Notes: generated from the letters alone by a model not told the origin. Counted from the stretch's first letter, positions 25,422 through 34,857 are shown. The stretch: DNA of 64,000 bases from Chloroflexota bacterium (GCA_013112575.1 JABFGG010000018.1:1-64000), one strand, 5' to 3'. Program-made: numbers and translations.

Positions 25422-26573
25422 ATGTTATTCAAACGTGAAAAACTTGAAGGGATTGAAGATAAGTCGCTGGCCCCCTACGGCATGCGTAGTAAGGACACCA
25501 AGGGCCGCGAATTTCCCGACCGTGAACCGGATTACCGCACCAGTTTCCAGCGCGACCGTGACCGCATTCTGCACACCACGGCCTTTCGCCGCCTGGAATA
25601 TAAAACGCAAGTCTTCGTCAATTTTGAAGGCGATTATTTCCGCACGCGCCTGACCCACACCCTCGAAGTTGCCCAAATTGGCCGCACCATCGCCCGCGGC
25701 CTGGGTGCCAATGAGGACCTGGTCGAAGCCATCTGTCTGGCGCACGACCTGGGCCACGCCTGTTTCGGCCACTCCGGCGAAGTGGTGCTCAACAGTTTGC
25801 TCAAGGACCATGGCGGCTTCGATCACAACAAACAATCCCTGCGCATTGTCACCAAATTAGAAAAACGCTACGAGGATTTTGAGGGTCTCAACCTGACCTG
25901 GGAAGTGCGCGAGGGCATCGTCAAACACGAAACTGAGTACGATGTCTCCGACGCCAGCGACTACGACCCTAATCTACGCGGCAACCTCGAAGCCCAAATC
26001 GCGAATGTGGCCGACGAACTGGCTTACACGGCCCACGACCTGGATGATGGCCTGCGCTCTGGCATGGTCACCCCAGAAATGCTGGAAGGCATTGCGCTGT
26101 GGCGCATCGGCATTGAAAGCGTTGGCTGGAAAGGCACTAACCTTTCAGACCTCGATCGCCACCGCATTGTCCGCCGCTTGATTGGTATGGAAGTGGCTGA
26201 CGTGATTGAAGCCACCGACCAACGTATCCAGGCCAGCGGCGCTAAAACCCCCGAAGACCTTCAACGCCTTGACCACAACGTCATTGGTCACAGCGAGGAT
26301 ATGCAACGTTGGAACCGCGAACAGAAAGACTTCCTGTATAAGAATCTATACCGGCACTGGCGCGTGGTGCGCATGGCCAAAAAGGCCGAACGCATCATCA
26401 CCGCACTATACGAATCATATTATGATGAACCCGACATCCTCCCCGACCACGTACGGGAAGCGTCAGAACCGCGCGGCATTGAACGCACCATCGCCGATTA
26501 CATTGCCGGCATGACCGACCGTTTTGCTATTGACGAACACCAGCGCTTATTTAATCCCAGACTGAGGCCATAA
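25422..26573 (+). CDS. dgt: Deoxyguanosinetriphosphate triphosphohydrolase-like protein
   Basis: 383 residues of the HD superfamily dGTPase group. The metal-binding motif is RLTHTLEV (His79) with LAHDLGHACFGHSGE (His108, Asp109) and a later Asp in ANVADELAYTAHDLDD. The N-terminal FQRDRDRILHTTAFRRLEYKT is the family signature. It hydrolyses dGTP, or dNTPs more broadly in the type without strict specificity, to nucleoside and triphosphate. It shares a transcript with greA, which starts two bases after its stop. Confidence 0.93.
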   Translation: MLFKREKLEGIEDKSLAPYGMRSKDTKGREFPDREPDYRTSFQRDRDRILHTTAFRRLEYKTQVFVNFEGDYFRTRLTHTLEVAQIGRTIARGLGANEDLVEAICLAHDLGHACFGHSGEVVLNSLLKDHGGFDHNKQSLRIVTKLEKRYEDFEGLNLTWEVREGIVKHETEYDVSDASDYDPNLRGNLEAQIANVADELAYTAHDLDDGLRSGMVTPEMLEGIALWRIGIESVGWKGTNLSDLDRHRIVRRLIGMEVADVIEATDQRIQASGAKTPEDLQRLDHNVIGHSEDMQRWNREQKDFLYKNLYRHWRVVRMAKKAERIITALYESYYDEPDILPDHVREASEPRGIERTIADYIAGMTDRFAIDEHQRLFNPRLRP

Positions 26574-26575
26574 TC

Positions 26576-27043
26576 ATGGGTAGTAACCAGGAATACCATC
26601 TGACCACGGAGGGCATCGACAATCTGCGCGTCGAGCTTGAAGAATTGCAGGGCCCCAAACGCGAAGAGTTGGCCCGCCGCCTGCGCGAGGCCATCCAGCA
26701 GGGAGACCTCTCCGAGAACGCTGACTACTCGGCCACCAAGGAAGAACAAGCCTTTGTAGAAGGCCGTATCCAGGAGATCGAAGCAATTCTGGGAAACGCA
26801 GTTGTCATCGAAAACAAGCATAGTGAAGTCATCGACATCGGTTCGCGCGTCACTATCCAGGAAAAAGGCTTCGACCCAGAGACCTATCACCTCGTTGGCC
26901 CGCAGGAAGCCAAACCCGCCGAGGGCCGCATCTCACACGAATCACCCATTGGCCAGGCCATCATCGGCCACAAAGCAGGCGACACGGTCAAAGCCGAAAC
27001 GCCGGGGGGCAAAATGAAGCTGAAGATTTTAAAAGTCGAGTAA
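26576..27043 (+). CDS. greA: Transcription elongation factor GreA
   Basis: 155 residues, normal GreA length. The N-terminal coiled coil (about 10-75) contains the tip segment GDLSENADYSATKEEQ with the acidic residues that reach into the RNA polymerase secondary channel. The C-terminal FKBP-like domain has ESPIGQAIIGHKAGDTV. It stimulates transcript cleavage in backtracked RNA polymerase. A good intrinsic terminator follows the stop. Confidence 0.96.
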   Translation: MGSNQEYHLTTEGIDNLRVELEELQGPKREELARRLREAIQQGDLSENADYSATKEEQAFVEGRIQEIEAILGNAVVIENKHSEVIDIGSRVTIQEKGFDPETYHLVGPQEAKPAEGRISHESPIGQAIIGHKAGDTVKAETPGGKMKLKILKVE

Positions 27044-27091
27044 CGCTTCCCTCCCATGGCAGTTGTTGCCATGGCTTTCACTGATTAAGCA

Positions 27092-27126
27092 AACAGCCTC
27101 GTATTTTCATACGAGGCTGTTTTTTT
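27092..27126 (+). terminator. Intrinsic terminator after greA
   Basis: A perfect 13-bp stem (27092-27104 with 27109-27121), loop TTTC and a T-run of six. A weaker 8-bp hairpin (CCATGGCA, 27054-27074) lies between it and the stop codon. Confidence 0.9.
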
Positions 27127-27143
27127 GCTAGTTTATTTGCCTT

Positions 27144-28013
27144 TTACGGCCAGAGGCAAGGCGAAGGTTTATTCGCGCCAGGTCGATGCCCACACCAATC
27201 AAAGAGTGCACCGCCAGACTCAAAGTTACCCACAAACTGATTAATATTCTTTTTGATCTGCATGGCAAAGGTGCCGTTGCTACCATCCGTGGCGTTCCAA
27301 TTGCCGTAGACAGTTACGCCATCCGGCTCAAGCGCGCCGGTCATGGTCACTGTTTCTGCAAAGAAGTCGAATGTGATGGTCACAAGGTTATTGTTTTGGG
27401 TGAAGTCGAGGGGGGCTTCTCCACCGCCTCCAAGGGAAACCAGCCATTGACCATCGTAGCTCACTTCCGGCGTAGGCGTGAATGTGGGGGCAGGCGGTGG
27501 TGGCGGTTCAACAACTGGCACACTGTTGAGGTCGCCACTGACCATAAATGCGTGACTCATCCACAACCAGCATGTCCCAGCCAGGTCAGGGTTCTCGACC
27601 AGGGTATAGCTGTTGTCAGCCAGCCGACCTAATACTGCGGCTTTTTCATTAGTATTCACAGCACCCAGGTAGGCATGCCCCACGTGCGGGCCAAAGCGGC
27701 AGTTGGTATCCACGGTGACGCCAACAACCGGTTCACTGGGCGTGGCCGTCAGGAAAGCCGTTGGGCTGGGCAAGGGCGTTTCGGTAGGCAGTTCGGTTAC
27801 TTCTACCTGTGGGGGAGCAACTTCTTCCTGGCTACCTGCCAGGGGCACAACGTTGCCCGCATCGACAAGCTGTTGGGCAGATACAGTCGCAACAGCAGCA
27901 TCTAGCAATTCCTGTTGGGTCATATCTTGCTCCGGATTGGCTCCCAGGGTGCAGGCTGCCATCACTAGGGTCAAGAGGGTCAATAAAAGGCTTATCCGTT
28001 TGGCGTTCATCAT
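27144..28013 (-). CDS. Lipoprotein with SH3-like module
   Basis: 289 residues. A signal peptide with lipobox VMAAC is followed by a region containing QQELLDAAVATVSAQQL, then a Thr/Pro-rich linker. Residues 96-165 (VDTNCRFGPHVGHAYLG ... CWLWMSHAFM) look like a bacterial SH3 (SH3b) module with two cysteines that could pair. A second Pro/Thr linker leads to a C-terminal beta-rich domain with SLGGGGEAPLDFT and an FESGGALFDWCG end. Probably attached to the outer face of the membrane; binding partner unknown. ATG 28013 or 28010, with GGAG upstream. Confidence 0.75.
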   Translation of the reverse strand: MMNAKRISLLLTLLTLVMAACTLGANPEQDMTQQELLDAAVATVSAQQLVDAGNVVPLAGSQEEVAPPQVEVTELPTETPLPSPTAFLTATPSEPVVGVTVDTNCRFGPHVGHAYLGAVNTNEKAAVLGRLADNSYTLVENPDLAGTCWLWMSHAFMVSGDLNSVPVVEPPPPPAPTFTPTPEVSYDGQWLVSLGGGGEAPLDFTQNNNLVTITFDFFAETVTMTGALEPDGVTVYGNWNATDGSNGTFAMQIKKNINQFVGNFESGGALFDWCGHRPGANKPSPCLWP

Positions 28014-28132
28014 TCTTCTCCTTCAAACAATCCAATAAGTTTTGAACGATTTCACCTTCCAAACGGAATAAGACCTTTTTTGTTATCTTTCAGGGCCTAG
28101 TACGTTGGTCATAAGCAACCCTTTTAGGGAAA

Positions 28133-28170
28133 TTAAAAACGCCCAGACCATTATTTCTGATCTGGGCGTT
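28133..28170 (-). terminator. Intrinsic terminator of the HerA-type ATPase gene
   Basis: On the minus strand a 10-bp stem AACGCCCAGA/TCTGGGCGTT (28138-28147 with 28161-28170) is followed by a run of five Ts, 22 bases after the stop codon. Confidence 0.8.
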
Positions 28171-28191
28171 CCATTATTTATAGACTTGAGA

Positions 28192-30678
28192 TCATCCAGC
28201 AGAAAACGCAGGCAGCTCCATCGTCTCACCGTTGACCTCAACAATATAATGTGGCAGCCACGCCAGGCCAAATAGTTCCACCAGCACGTCCTTCTTGTAA
28301 GGCGTCACAGGAATCTCCTCGATCTCATTGGCGATCTCGCCCCACTTCTCCTCGATCTCATCGATCTCGTCTTCGATCTCATCGGCCAACTCGGCCAGGT
28401 CGGCTTCCAATTCCTCGATGGCATCCAGCGATTCTTCCACGTCGGCCTTGGCCTGCGCCGTCATGCGGCGTTTGGTGAGTGAAGAAGACAAGCGACGGCT
28501 GGAACGGCTCTTACCAAATAGCCCGATCACGTTCTCCAGGTGCGTCCCCATCTCAACCATTTTGCGCTGGTTGAGGTCTTCCTGGTCTTCGGCCAGTTCG
28601 CGCTTTTCACGTGTCAACTTCTTTTGCACTGAATTGATCTTGGTCTTGTATTTACCCTTCAGCTTTTTGATCTCGGCGTCACGTGCCTCACGCGCTTCGG
28701 CGGAAAGCTGTTTGCGGAACTCGGCCTCGGTAACAGGCGGACCGGCATACTGCTTCAAAGTGGCATTGCCGAATACCGTCACCTCGGACTCGCGATAAGC
28801 CCAATCCACAAAATCTCTCTCAAGGGATTTGACCGTCTTGGCCTCCGACAACGGTGCTTCAATGGTGGCAAAGCGTGCATCTGCATCCGGGGCACGGTCG
28901 AAATCAGCCGGGTCCAATGGGTTTGCTAGGAACTCTTCCCAGCGCACCGTGCCGCGACGATCAAGCACATCCACCACAGCCGAGCGTTTAGCCTCGTGGT
29001 CCAGCTTGTACTTGCGCTGCAAATAGCGAACGTCAGCCTGTGCCACAAGCGCCGGGCGGTAGAGCATGCCCTGACGCTTGACACCGCTTTCCAGATCTTC
29101 CCCCGCCGCGCCTGCGGCTTTGGACAACGTCAGGTTCACCGGCAGGAAATACTCTTCCACACCAGTAGGAACGGCGGGACGGGTGGATGAGCCTTCGCCC
29201 TCTGTCTTCTTGGCAGCTTTTTTCTTGCGCGTGGCTGTAGGTTGCTTCTTCTTGGTAGATTTTGGGGTACTCGCCTTGGCTCCCGCCAGTTTGTTCAGCG
29301 CCGGGATCTGGGCACGTGTCAGGGGGCCCGTCAGGTAATTCATGGCCCAGCGTGTGTAAAACACCTGCGGCGCCTTCTCATGCACGTTGTGCAGCAGGAA
29401 GACGCGTTTGTCCAGTTTGGAGATCAGGCTGTCAAAGGCTTTACGATCCATGTCGCCAGACACCCCTTCGAGGCCGTCCAGCAAACGGTCTTTGTCGCGC
29501 TCGGTCTGCAAACGACCTATGAACCATGTGCCCGTATTGGACAAAGCTTTGTAGTCCAGATCAACCGGGTTTTGCGTAACCAACACTTGCCCCACGCCAA
29601 AAGCACGTGCCTGCTTGAGCATGCGCAGCATCAAAGGCTTGGAAGGCGGCTCGGCTGTCGGCGGCAGGTATCCATAGATCTCATCAAAATACACAATGGC
29701 GCGCAGGGAATCCGTGCCGGATTGGGCACGCATCCAGGTCGCGATAGCCGAATACAGCAAGGTCACGAAGAACATGCGCTCCGAGTCGCTCAGGTGGGCG
29801 ATGTAGAACACGCTGTGTTTAGGGCGGCCATCTTCTGCATACAACAAAGTTTCCACGTCCAGCGGCTGGCCCTCGATCCAGGCCTGGAAAGCTGGTGAGG
29901 CCAGGATGTTGTTAAGCAGCATCGCCAGCTCAAAGCGCTCTTTTTCGGGGAAGAAGGTATTCAGGTCCAGCACGCCCAGTTTCTCAAAAGGCGGGTTCTG
30001 CACCTGCACGATCAACTCGGCCAGGTCGAGGTCTTTGTTCTCGCTCCAGGCGCCCTCAAAGATGTTGGCCAGCAAGATGTGTTCACGCGAGCGCACCGGG
30101 TCAACATCTTCCATGCCCACCAGGCCCAGCAAGGCTGTAGCCGTCCCGGCGATCTTTTCGCGCAGTAATTCTTTATTCTCTTCCCACTCAATGCCGGGGG
30201 CTTTGAGGCTGGCCAGGATACTGATAGGGATTCCGGCATCCGAGCCAGGTGTGTAGATCGTGAATTCAGCCGCGTTGCTCAGAGCCTGGATGCGGTCTTT
30301 CTCAATCCCCCAATCGCCCAAGCCCTTCTTCCATAGACCCGCGGCACCCTCGGCTGCTTCTGCCGTCGTCTTGCCATCCTTACGGGCGTCGTCCGGGTTG
30401 ACCCAGGGCTCAAAGTCGGTGGGTAACAGATCAGGGAAGTGCAGCAGGGCGTTGGTGATGTCGCCCTTGGGGTCGATCATCAAGGCCGGCAGGTTCTGCA
30501 AGGCAGCTTCTTCCAGCAAATCGATACACAAGCCCGTCTTACCCGAGCCGGTCATCCCCACTACCACGGCGTGCGTGGTCAGGTCGTCGGGGTCGTAGAA
30601 TACGTTCTTGTCAGTGGTCTTACCCTTGTCCAGGTCGTGGACGCGGCCCAGGTAGAACTTGCCGTCAGTGTCGATCAT
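28192..30678 (-). CDS. HerA/DUF87-like AAA ATPase with C-terminal coiled coil
   Basis: 828 residues. The Walker A motif GMTGSGKT is at about residues 41-48, followed by LMIDPKGDITN, and the Walker B motif is AIVYFDEIYGYLPP near residue 320, with QVLVTQNPVDLDYKAL (sensor region) next. This is the HerA/FtsK-like hexameric ATPase fold. About residues 480-500 are Lys-rich (STKKKQPTATRKKKAAK), and the last 170 residues are very acidic and helical (EELEADLAELADEIEDEIDE), a likely coiled coil. Chromosomal members are widespread but poorly characterised. GTG at 30681 directly precedes the chosen ATG 30678; GGAG lies upstream. It ends in a clear terminator. Confidence 0.8.
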   Translation of the reverse strand: MIDTDGKFYLGRVHDLDKGKTTDKNVFYDPDDLTTHAVVVGMTGSGKTGLCIDLLEEAALQNLPALMIDPKGDITNALLHFPDLLPTDFEPWVNPDDARKDGKTTAEAAEGAAGLWKKGLGDWGIEKDRIQALSNAAEFTIYTPGSDAGIPISILASLKAPGIEWEENKELLREKIAGTATALLGLVGMEDVDPVRSREHILLANIFEGAWSENKDLDLAELIVQVQNPPFEKLGVLDLNTFFPEKERFELAMLLNNILASPAFQAWIEGQPLDVETLLYAEDGRPKHSVFYIAHLSDSERMFFVTLLYSAIATWMRAQSGTDSLRAIVYFDEIYGYLPPTAEPPSKPLMLRMLKQARAFGVGQVLVTQNPVDLDYKALSNTGTWFIGRLQTERDKDRLLDGLEGVSGDMDRKAFDSLISKLDKRVFLLHNVHEKAPQVFYTRWAMNYLTGPLTRAQIPALNKLAGAKASTPKSTKKKQPTATRKKKAAKKTEGEGSSTRPAVPTGVEEYFLPVNLTLSKAAGAAGEDLESGVKRQGMLYRPALVAQADVRYLQRKYKLDHEAKRSAVVDVLDRRGTVRWEEFLANPLDPADFDRAPDADARFATIEAPLSEAKTVKSLERDFVDWAYRESEVTVFGNATLKQYAGPPVTEAEFRKQLSAEAREARDAEIKKLKGKYKTKINSVQKKLTREKRELAEDQEDLNQRKMVEMGTHLENVIGLFGKSRSSRRLSSSLTKRRMTAQAKADVEESLDAIEELEADLAELADEIEDEIDEIEEKWGEIANEIEEIPVTPYKKDVLVELFGLAWLPHYIVEVNGETMELPAFSAG

Positions 30679-30738
30679 CACTCTTCTCCAATGCAGTTAT
30701 GACTGAAGCTTATTTTAAACTAAAAAGCTAGTCAAGTT

Positions 30739-33033
30739 TTACTTATTGCTGGCTAATCGAAAATATACTACTAAGTCTTTTGCGCCTAGATTAGATAGCT
30801 CTCCAATCAAGTGATGCAATTGTGTTGCATTTAAGTATTTTGATACAAGCGGAGCATCTTTGAGTTGCTTTTCTCGTTCTACCTGTGTTCGATAATCAAT
30901 ATCACTTCCGACTGTGCCCGCTTTAATCTTGCGAATGTTGCTGGCCATCTTTATTTGGTCTCGAAATACATTATCCCGAATCAACGGCTCTACAACATCC
31001 GGCCATTGAGTTTCTAAAACCACAGTCTTTGCTAAGGTATCAAGGTCAATCAATCCTTCTTCAAACAAACCTCTCCTGTTTGCAAGAAATGCTTTCAAAC
31101 GAAACAAATTAATAAATTTCTTGATCTTTCTAGGATTTGCATCCAGGTAGGCTCTCACAGCCTGAATTGCATTTTGTATCTTGTCTTCTTCATCAATATC
31201 TTTGGCTCTCAGATTCTGTTGTCCCCTCTCTAGAGCTTGTTCATCAAAATCAGTTTCTTTTTGAACCAATGAAGCAGCGTCTTCCATTGTTTCCCCAGAC
31301 CTTCGCTCTGTCAGAATGAGTTGCTCTACTTCTCTTGCCTTTTCTTCCAATTCTTGCTTCTGCTCTTCATCAACTGGGGCTCTCTCTGATTTCAAACTCT
31401 CAGTAATAAAACCTTCTATGGTCTGGTCATCGCTCTTTGGAATTTGGAAATTGATTTGGACTATTTTCTCTAGAAACCTTTGTCCAAATGAAAGACCATC
31501 TTGGTTTGTCAGATTGATTCGAGCATCTCCAAGGTCTTTATATTTTGCCTCAATACTCGCTGCCACAGTATCTGCATCCATCCCCAACACAAATACACAA
31601 TGTTTGGCATCCAAAAGGATATTAATCGCTTCAATTATCTCAGCAGACTTTGGTGGAGCACAGCGATCAAGATCGTCAATAAATACGATTAATGGATACT
31701 TACCGTTATGGGTAACAATCTTGATAATTTTCTTGAAATCGTTTTCGAATCGGGCAAAGAAACCAATTCGGTCTTTATAATCCGGCTCAGATAAATATTG
31801 AGTAATATCTATTGAGATTGCTTCCTCAAAGCTTGTTAGTGTTTCTTTACCTAACCTCAGAATGCCAGGAATTGCCCCAACGAGTCCTACTAGTAAATAT
31901 CCAATTGTTGATAGATTCCCACCGCCCGCGAAAGCAATTATCAAAATTATTCCAATACCAATTATGGAGGGTACAAAAATATAGATGAGATTCTTTACTA
32001 AATCTTGCAAAAAAATAACCCAGTTAAATCGACTAGCTCTAAGCCTAATCCAAAATCCAATTTTCCTGTACCAAGGTAATTCTTTCCGAATTTGATTGAG
32101 TATCGCTAGTGCCAAAGCCGCCCAAAGAGAATCTTCCTGATCGTATTTCCAAGCATTGAACCAAACAGTCTTAAAATTAGGTTCCAATTTTTTCCTGATC
32201 ATCCTCATCAATGTTGTCTTTCCCATACCCCACTCTGCGTCAATCCCTAACGTAAGCGGTTTTTCAGTTTTTTCTGAAGATATGTAATCAACTAAGGCTC
32301 TTGCATAATCTTCAAATCCTAACAAATCGACTTCACTAGGGTTATCAGCTAATGCACGAACTGCAAACTCAAACGCTTCTTCATTTGTAGATTCCGAAGT
32401 TCCTTCTAGCGCTATACGACCTCCATCTTCAGTAAGTAGATAATCACCGTCTTCTGATAATAAAAAGCCTGGCTTAACTTCGACCTCTTCATCATTTTGA
32501 GGGGAAGCTTCATATTCTTCATTTAATTCTTGGGAAACGCTTGGTTCAATTGTAGAGTCCTTTGTAACATCTCTATCTGCCACATCCGTTATTGGCCCAA
32601 ATCCTTCATTGAGTAACTCTGCATCAGCTGCGTCAAGTATTCTAGAAAAAACATTACTTTCTCTCATTTTGATTTCGCTTTGGTCAAAAACATCAATTAC
32701 TTTATTGACAGAATCCATGTTTGGCAATGCAATATCAACATTAGTATTTCCCCCTTCATAACGAACTGTGAACGAAACGTCTGTGCTCCTTTGCCCATCT
32801 AGAATAAGTCCCCTATCTAAAATAGCATAGGTAGTTTCGTTAGATGCATATGCACCATAAAACGCATTCCGGTCATTTCCATAATTAAATTCTTCTGTTT
32901 CAGTCCTAGCTATTAATTGAAACTCGGTTATCCCAGCGCGATTCTCGATGTAAGAATGAAATTTATTGAGAGCAATCTGTATAGTAGAGGCAGGCATTTT
33001 TGTGCTTACATATTCTTTTTTTCTTGCGGTCAA
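30739..33033 (-). CDS. KAP-family P-loop NTPase with membrane insert
   Basis: 764 residues. The N-terminal 210 residues are unrecognised and end in two copies of an EDG-containing phrase (GFLLSEDGDYLLTEDGGRIA). The KAP NTPase domain has Walker A AEWGMGKTT (266-274), WFNAWKYDQED (292-301), two membrane segments at about 348-392, and Walker B LIVFIDDLDRCAPPK (448-462). KAP ATPases include PifA, which excludes phage T7, and eukaryotic Kidins220; bacterial members often sit at the membrane. Start is TTG 33033, supported by GGGAGG five bases upstream. The gene is visibly more AT-rich than its neighbours, which suggests transfer. Confidence 0.85.
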   Translation of the reverse strand: MTARKKEYVSTKMPASTIQIALNKFHSYIENRAGITEFQLIARTETEEFNYGNDRNAFYGAYASNETTYAILDRGLILDGQRSTDVSFTVRYEGGNTNVDIALPNMDSVNKVIDVFDQSEIKMRESNVFSRILDAADAELLNEGFGPITDVADRDVTKDSTIEPSVSQELNEEYEASPQNDEEVEVKPGFLLSEDGDYLLTEDGGRIALEGTSESTNEEAFEFAVRALADNPSEVDLLGFEDYARALVDYISSEKTEKPLTLGIDAEWGMGKTTLMRMIRKKLEPNFKTVWFNAWKYDQEDSLWAALALAILNQIRKELPWYRKIGFWIRLRASRFNWVIFLQDLVKNLIYIFVPSIIGIGIILIIAFAGGGNLSTIGYLLVGLVGAIPGILRLGKETLTSFEEAISIDITQYLSEPDYKDRIGFFARFENDFKKIIKIVTHNGKYPLIVFIDDLDRCAPPKSAEIIEAINILLDAKHCVFVLGMDADTVAASIEAKYKDLGDARINLTNQDGLSFGQRFLEKIVQINFQIPKSDDQTIEGFITESLKSERAPVDEEQKQELEEKAREVEQLILTERRSGETMEDAASLVQKETDFDEQALERGQQNLRAKDIDEEDKIQNAIQAVRAYLDANPRKIKKFINLFRLKAFLANRRGLFEEGLIDLDTLAKTVVLETQWPDVVEPLIRDNVFRDQIKMASNIRKIKAGTVGSDIDYRTQVEREKQLKDAPLVSKYLNATQLHHLIGELSNLGAKDLVVYFRLASNK

Positions 33034-33057
33034 GTTAACCTCCCAATCGAGATCCTA

Positions 33058-33140
33058 CTATTCTACCGCCTCAAAGAACACGCGCTTGAACTCCTCCACA
33101 TACAGCGCCGCGATCTCCGGCGAGTGGATAATAAGTTCAC
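33058..33140 (-). pseudogene. Duplicated 3' end of the phospholipase D-like gene
   Basis: About 83 bases here match the last codons of the intact gene at 33695 with about nine mismatches. The frame is preserved, translating to ...LIIHSPEIAALYVEEFKR and ending VFFEAVE plus stop. There is no start. It lies between the flavodoxin stop and the KAP gene start. It is the remains of a second copy of the phospholipase D-like gene. Confidence 0.85.
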
Positions 33141-33148
33141 TTCGCCCA

Positions 33149-33562
33149 TCAATTCAACGACTCAGCAAACGAAGCAAAAGCGCGGTCAGGCTCAGACCCA
33201 CGGTACTTGAAGCGTCCTATGATCTCTGCCCCTTTGCCCTCTAACGGCTGTACCATCTGGTCCAACGTTGATCCGGCGGCCAGCATGTAGGTGCAAAATA
33301 AAGCCACCTTTGTGCCTGCCATATCCCCCAGTTGGTCGATGAACCACATCGCCCCATCTGAGGGATGTTGGCGGATAACAAAAAGACCCTTGACCCATCC
33401 CCCCAAGAGGATGAGGTCGGCTTTTGCCACTTCAGCCGGGTCGGCATCGTATGCAGATTGCACTTTGCACTGATGCCCGTGTCCTTCCAAAATTGTACTC
33501 ATGGTCTCTGCCGCCTTGCGGGTTTTACCGGTGCTGCTGTCATATACAATGGCAATGTGCAT
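33149..33562 (-). CDS. Flavodoxin-like protein
   Basis: 137 residues. IAIVYDSSTGKTRKAAETM carries the FMN phosphate-binding loop (SSTGKT), followed by LILLGGWVKGLF and KVALFCTYMLAAG, which fit the other FMN-contact loops. Likely an electron carrier or a flavodoxin-fold regulator. The ATG at 33562 is preceded by AAGGAG; an ATG at 33580 has no such site. The gene is bracketed by two copies of the phospholipase D gene's 3' end. Confidence 0.8.
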   Translation of the reverse strand: MHIAIVYDSSTGKTRKAAETMSTILEGHGHQCKVQSAYDADPAEVAKADLILLGGWVKGLFVIRQHPSDGAMWFIDQLGDMAGTKVALFCTYMLAAGSTLDQMVQPLEGKGAEIIGRFKYRGSEPDRAFASFAESLN

Positions 33563-33694
33563 CCTTGATTCTCCTTGCATTCAGGCTTGAGTGTTCATTC
33601 CAACCCTACATTTTGCATATTTGAATATAGACTTCCAGTGACAAAGGACACTAAAATGAAGGGATGATTCTCCCCTTGGTGGCTGGTTTTCCGC

Positions 33695-34738
33695 CTACTC
33701 CACCGCCTCAAAGAACACCCGCTTGAACTCCTCCACAAACAGCGCCGCGATCTCCGCCGAGTGGATGATCAGTACATTCTCGTCATTACGTTCCTCAGCA
33801 TTGCGGCTAAAATTATATGAGCCGGTGATGACGATACTTTCATCGATGATGATCACCTTGTGATGCAAACGAGCGGAGTTGCCATCCAGGTGCACGTTCT
33901 GCCCGGCGTCCAGCAAGCGGTCGAATTCCGTACCAATGTTGGAACTGTACTGCGAGGCATCAAAGATCCCCACCAGTTCTACCCCACCATCCACGGCAAA
34001 TAGCATGGCATTAGCAACGTCATCCGATGTGAAGGAAAAGGCCATAAAGAAAACGCTTTGCTGCGCGCCTTCCACAAGTTCCACGATGCGGTCAGCCACG
34101 CCATCATCCGGTGAAAAATACGTTTCGATACGCGTACCCTCTACGGTAATGTCCGGGTTGGGCGTGTTGGCGGGAGAACTGGAGCCAAAGCGCGTGTCTG
34201 TGAACATCTCTTCGAATTCTGCCAGGTAGTTCTCAGCCAGCCGCGAGGAGCGGATACGTATCAGGTTATTGTCGTTGCGATAAGCCCCGTTGAGTGTGAA
34301 GTTCATCGATCCCGTCCACACCTCAAAACGGTCGATCACCACGAACTTGTTGTGCATCAGGTTCTCGTTGCGGTCATCGATCAGCGGGATACCGGCAGCG
34401 ATCAGTTCCTGTAACTCAGGGCTGTCGAGGTTATCTGCTTCGGCCACCACGCGCACCTGCACGCCTCGGCGGTGGGCATCCAGCAAGGCATCGCGGATCG
34501 ACCACAAATTAAGGTCATAGATCGCCACGTCTATACTGGCACGCGACTGGTCGATGGCCGCTGCCAGGGATGCATCCGGGCCGCCGCGCTGGGTCTCGGC
34601 ATTGGGCCCGCCCGGTTCGGAGAAATACACTGTGTACCAATCATTATTGCTGTCTGCGGGGAGGGTTTCAACCACAGGTTCAGTGATGGGCGCGCAGGCT
34701 GGTAACAAGAACAGGGAGAGGAGAAGAAAATTTTTCAT
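33695..34738 (-). CDS. Phospholipase D-like lipoprotein (two HKD motifs)
   Basis: 347 residues. The signal peptide ends in the lipobox LPAC (Cys15). Two HxK(x4)D motifs, HNKFVVIDRFEVWTGSMN and HHKVIIIDESIVITGSYN, form the phospholipase D active site, each followed by a GSxN motif. Members of this PLDc_2 group include nucleases (Nuc) and phospholipases, and the substrate cannot be told. It should be anchored on the outer membrane-facing surface. TATAAT seven bases before the ATG, no Shine-Dalgarno sequence. Divergent from the phosphoribosyltransferase gene. Confidence 0.88.
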   Translation of the reverse strand: MKNFLLLSLFLLPACAPITEPVVETLPADSNNDWYTVYFSEPGGPNAETQRGGPDASLAAAIDQSRASIDVAIYDLNLWSIRDALLDAHRRGVQVRVVAEADNLDSPELQELIAAGIPLIDDRNENLMHNKFVVIDRFEVWTGSMNFTLNGAYRNDNNLIRIRSSRLAENYLAEFEEMFTDTRFGSSSPANTPNPDITVEGTRIETYFSPDDGVADRIVELVEGAQQSVFFMAFSFTSDDVANAMLFAVDGGVELVGIFDASQYSSNIGTEFDRLLDAGQNVHLDGNSARLHHKVIIIDESIVITGSYNFSRNAEERNDENVLIIHSAEIAALFVEEFKRVFFEAVE

Positions 34739-34745
34739 CGCCGCG

Positions 34746-34774
34746 ATTATATCAGAACATATGTGCAGTCACAA
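34746..34774 (-). promoter_or_regulatory. Promoter of the phospholipase D-like gene
   Basis: Minus-strand TATAAT at 34746-34751, seven bases before the ATG, with TTGTGA 17 bases further upstream (34769-34774) as a fair -35. Predicted leaderless. Confidence 0.55.
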
Positions 34775-34857
34775 TTTGTGACCATGGTCATGCTGTCAGT
34801 TGAGTTGTACAAGATATAATATGCTTTGACCTGATGATTGCTGTTGTGGAGGATAGC

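Noticed and set aside
29242..29898. Plus-strand open frame of 218 codons opposite the HerA-type ATPase
   Set aside because: The minus-strand gene has clear Walker motifs and codon pattern; the antisense frame has none.
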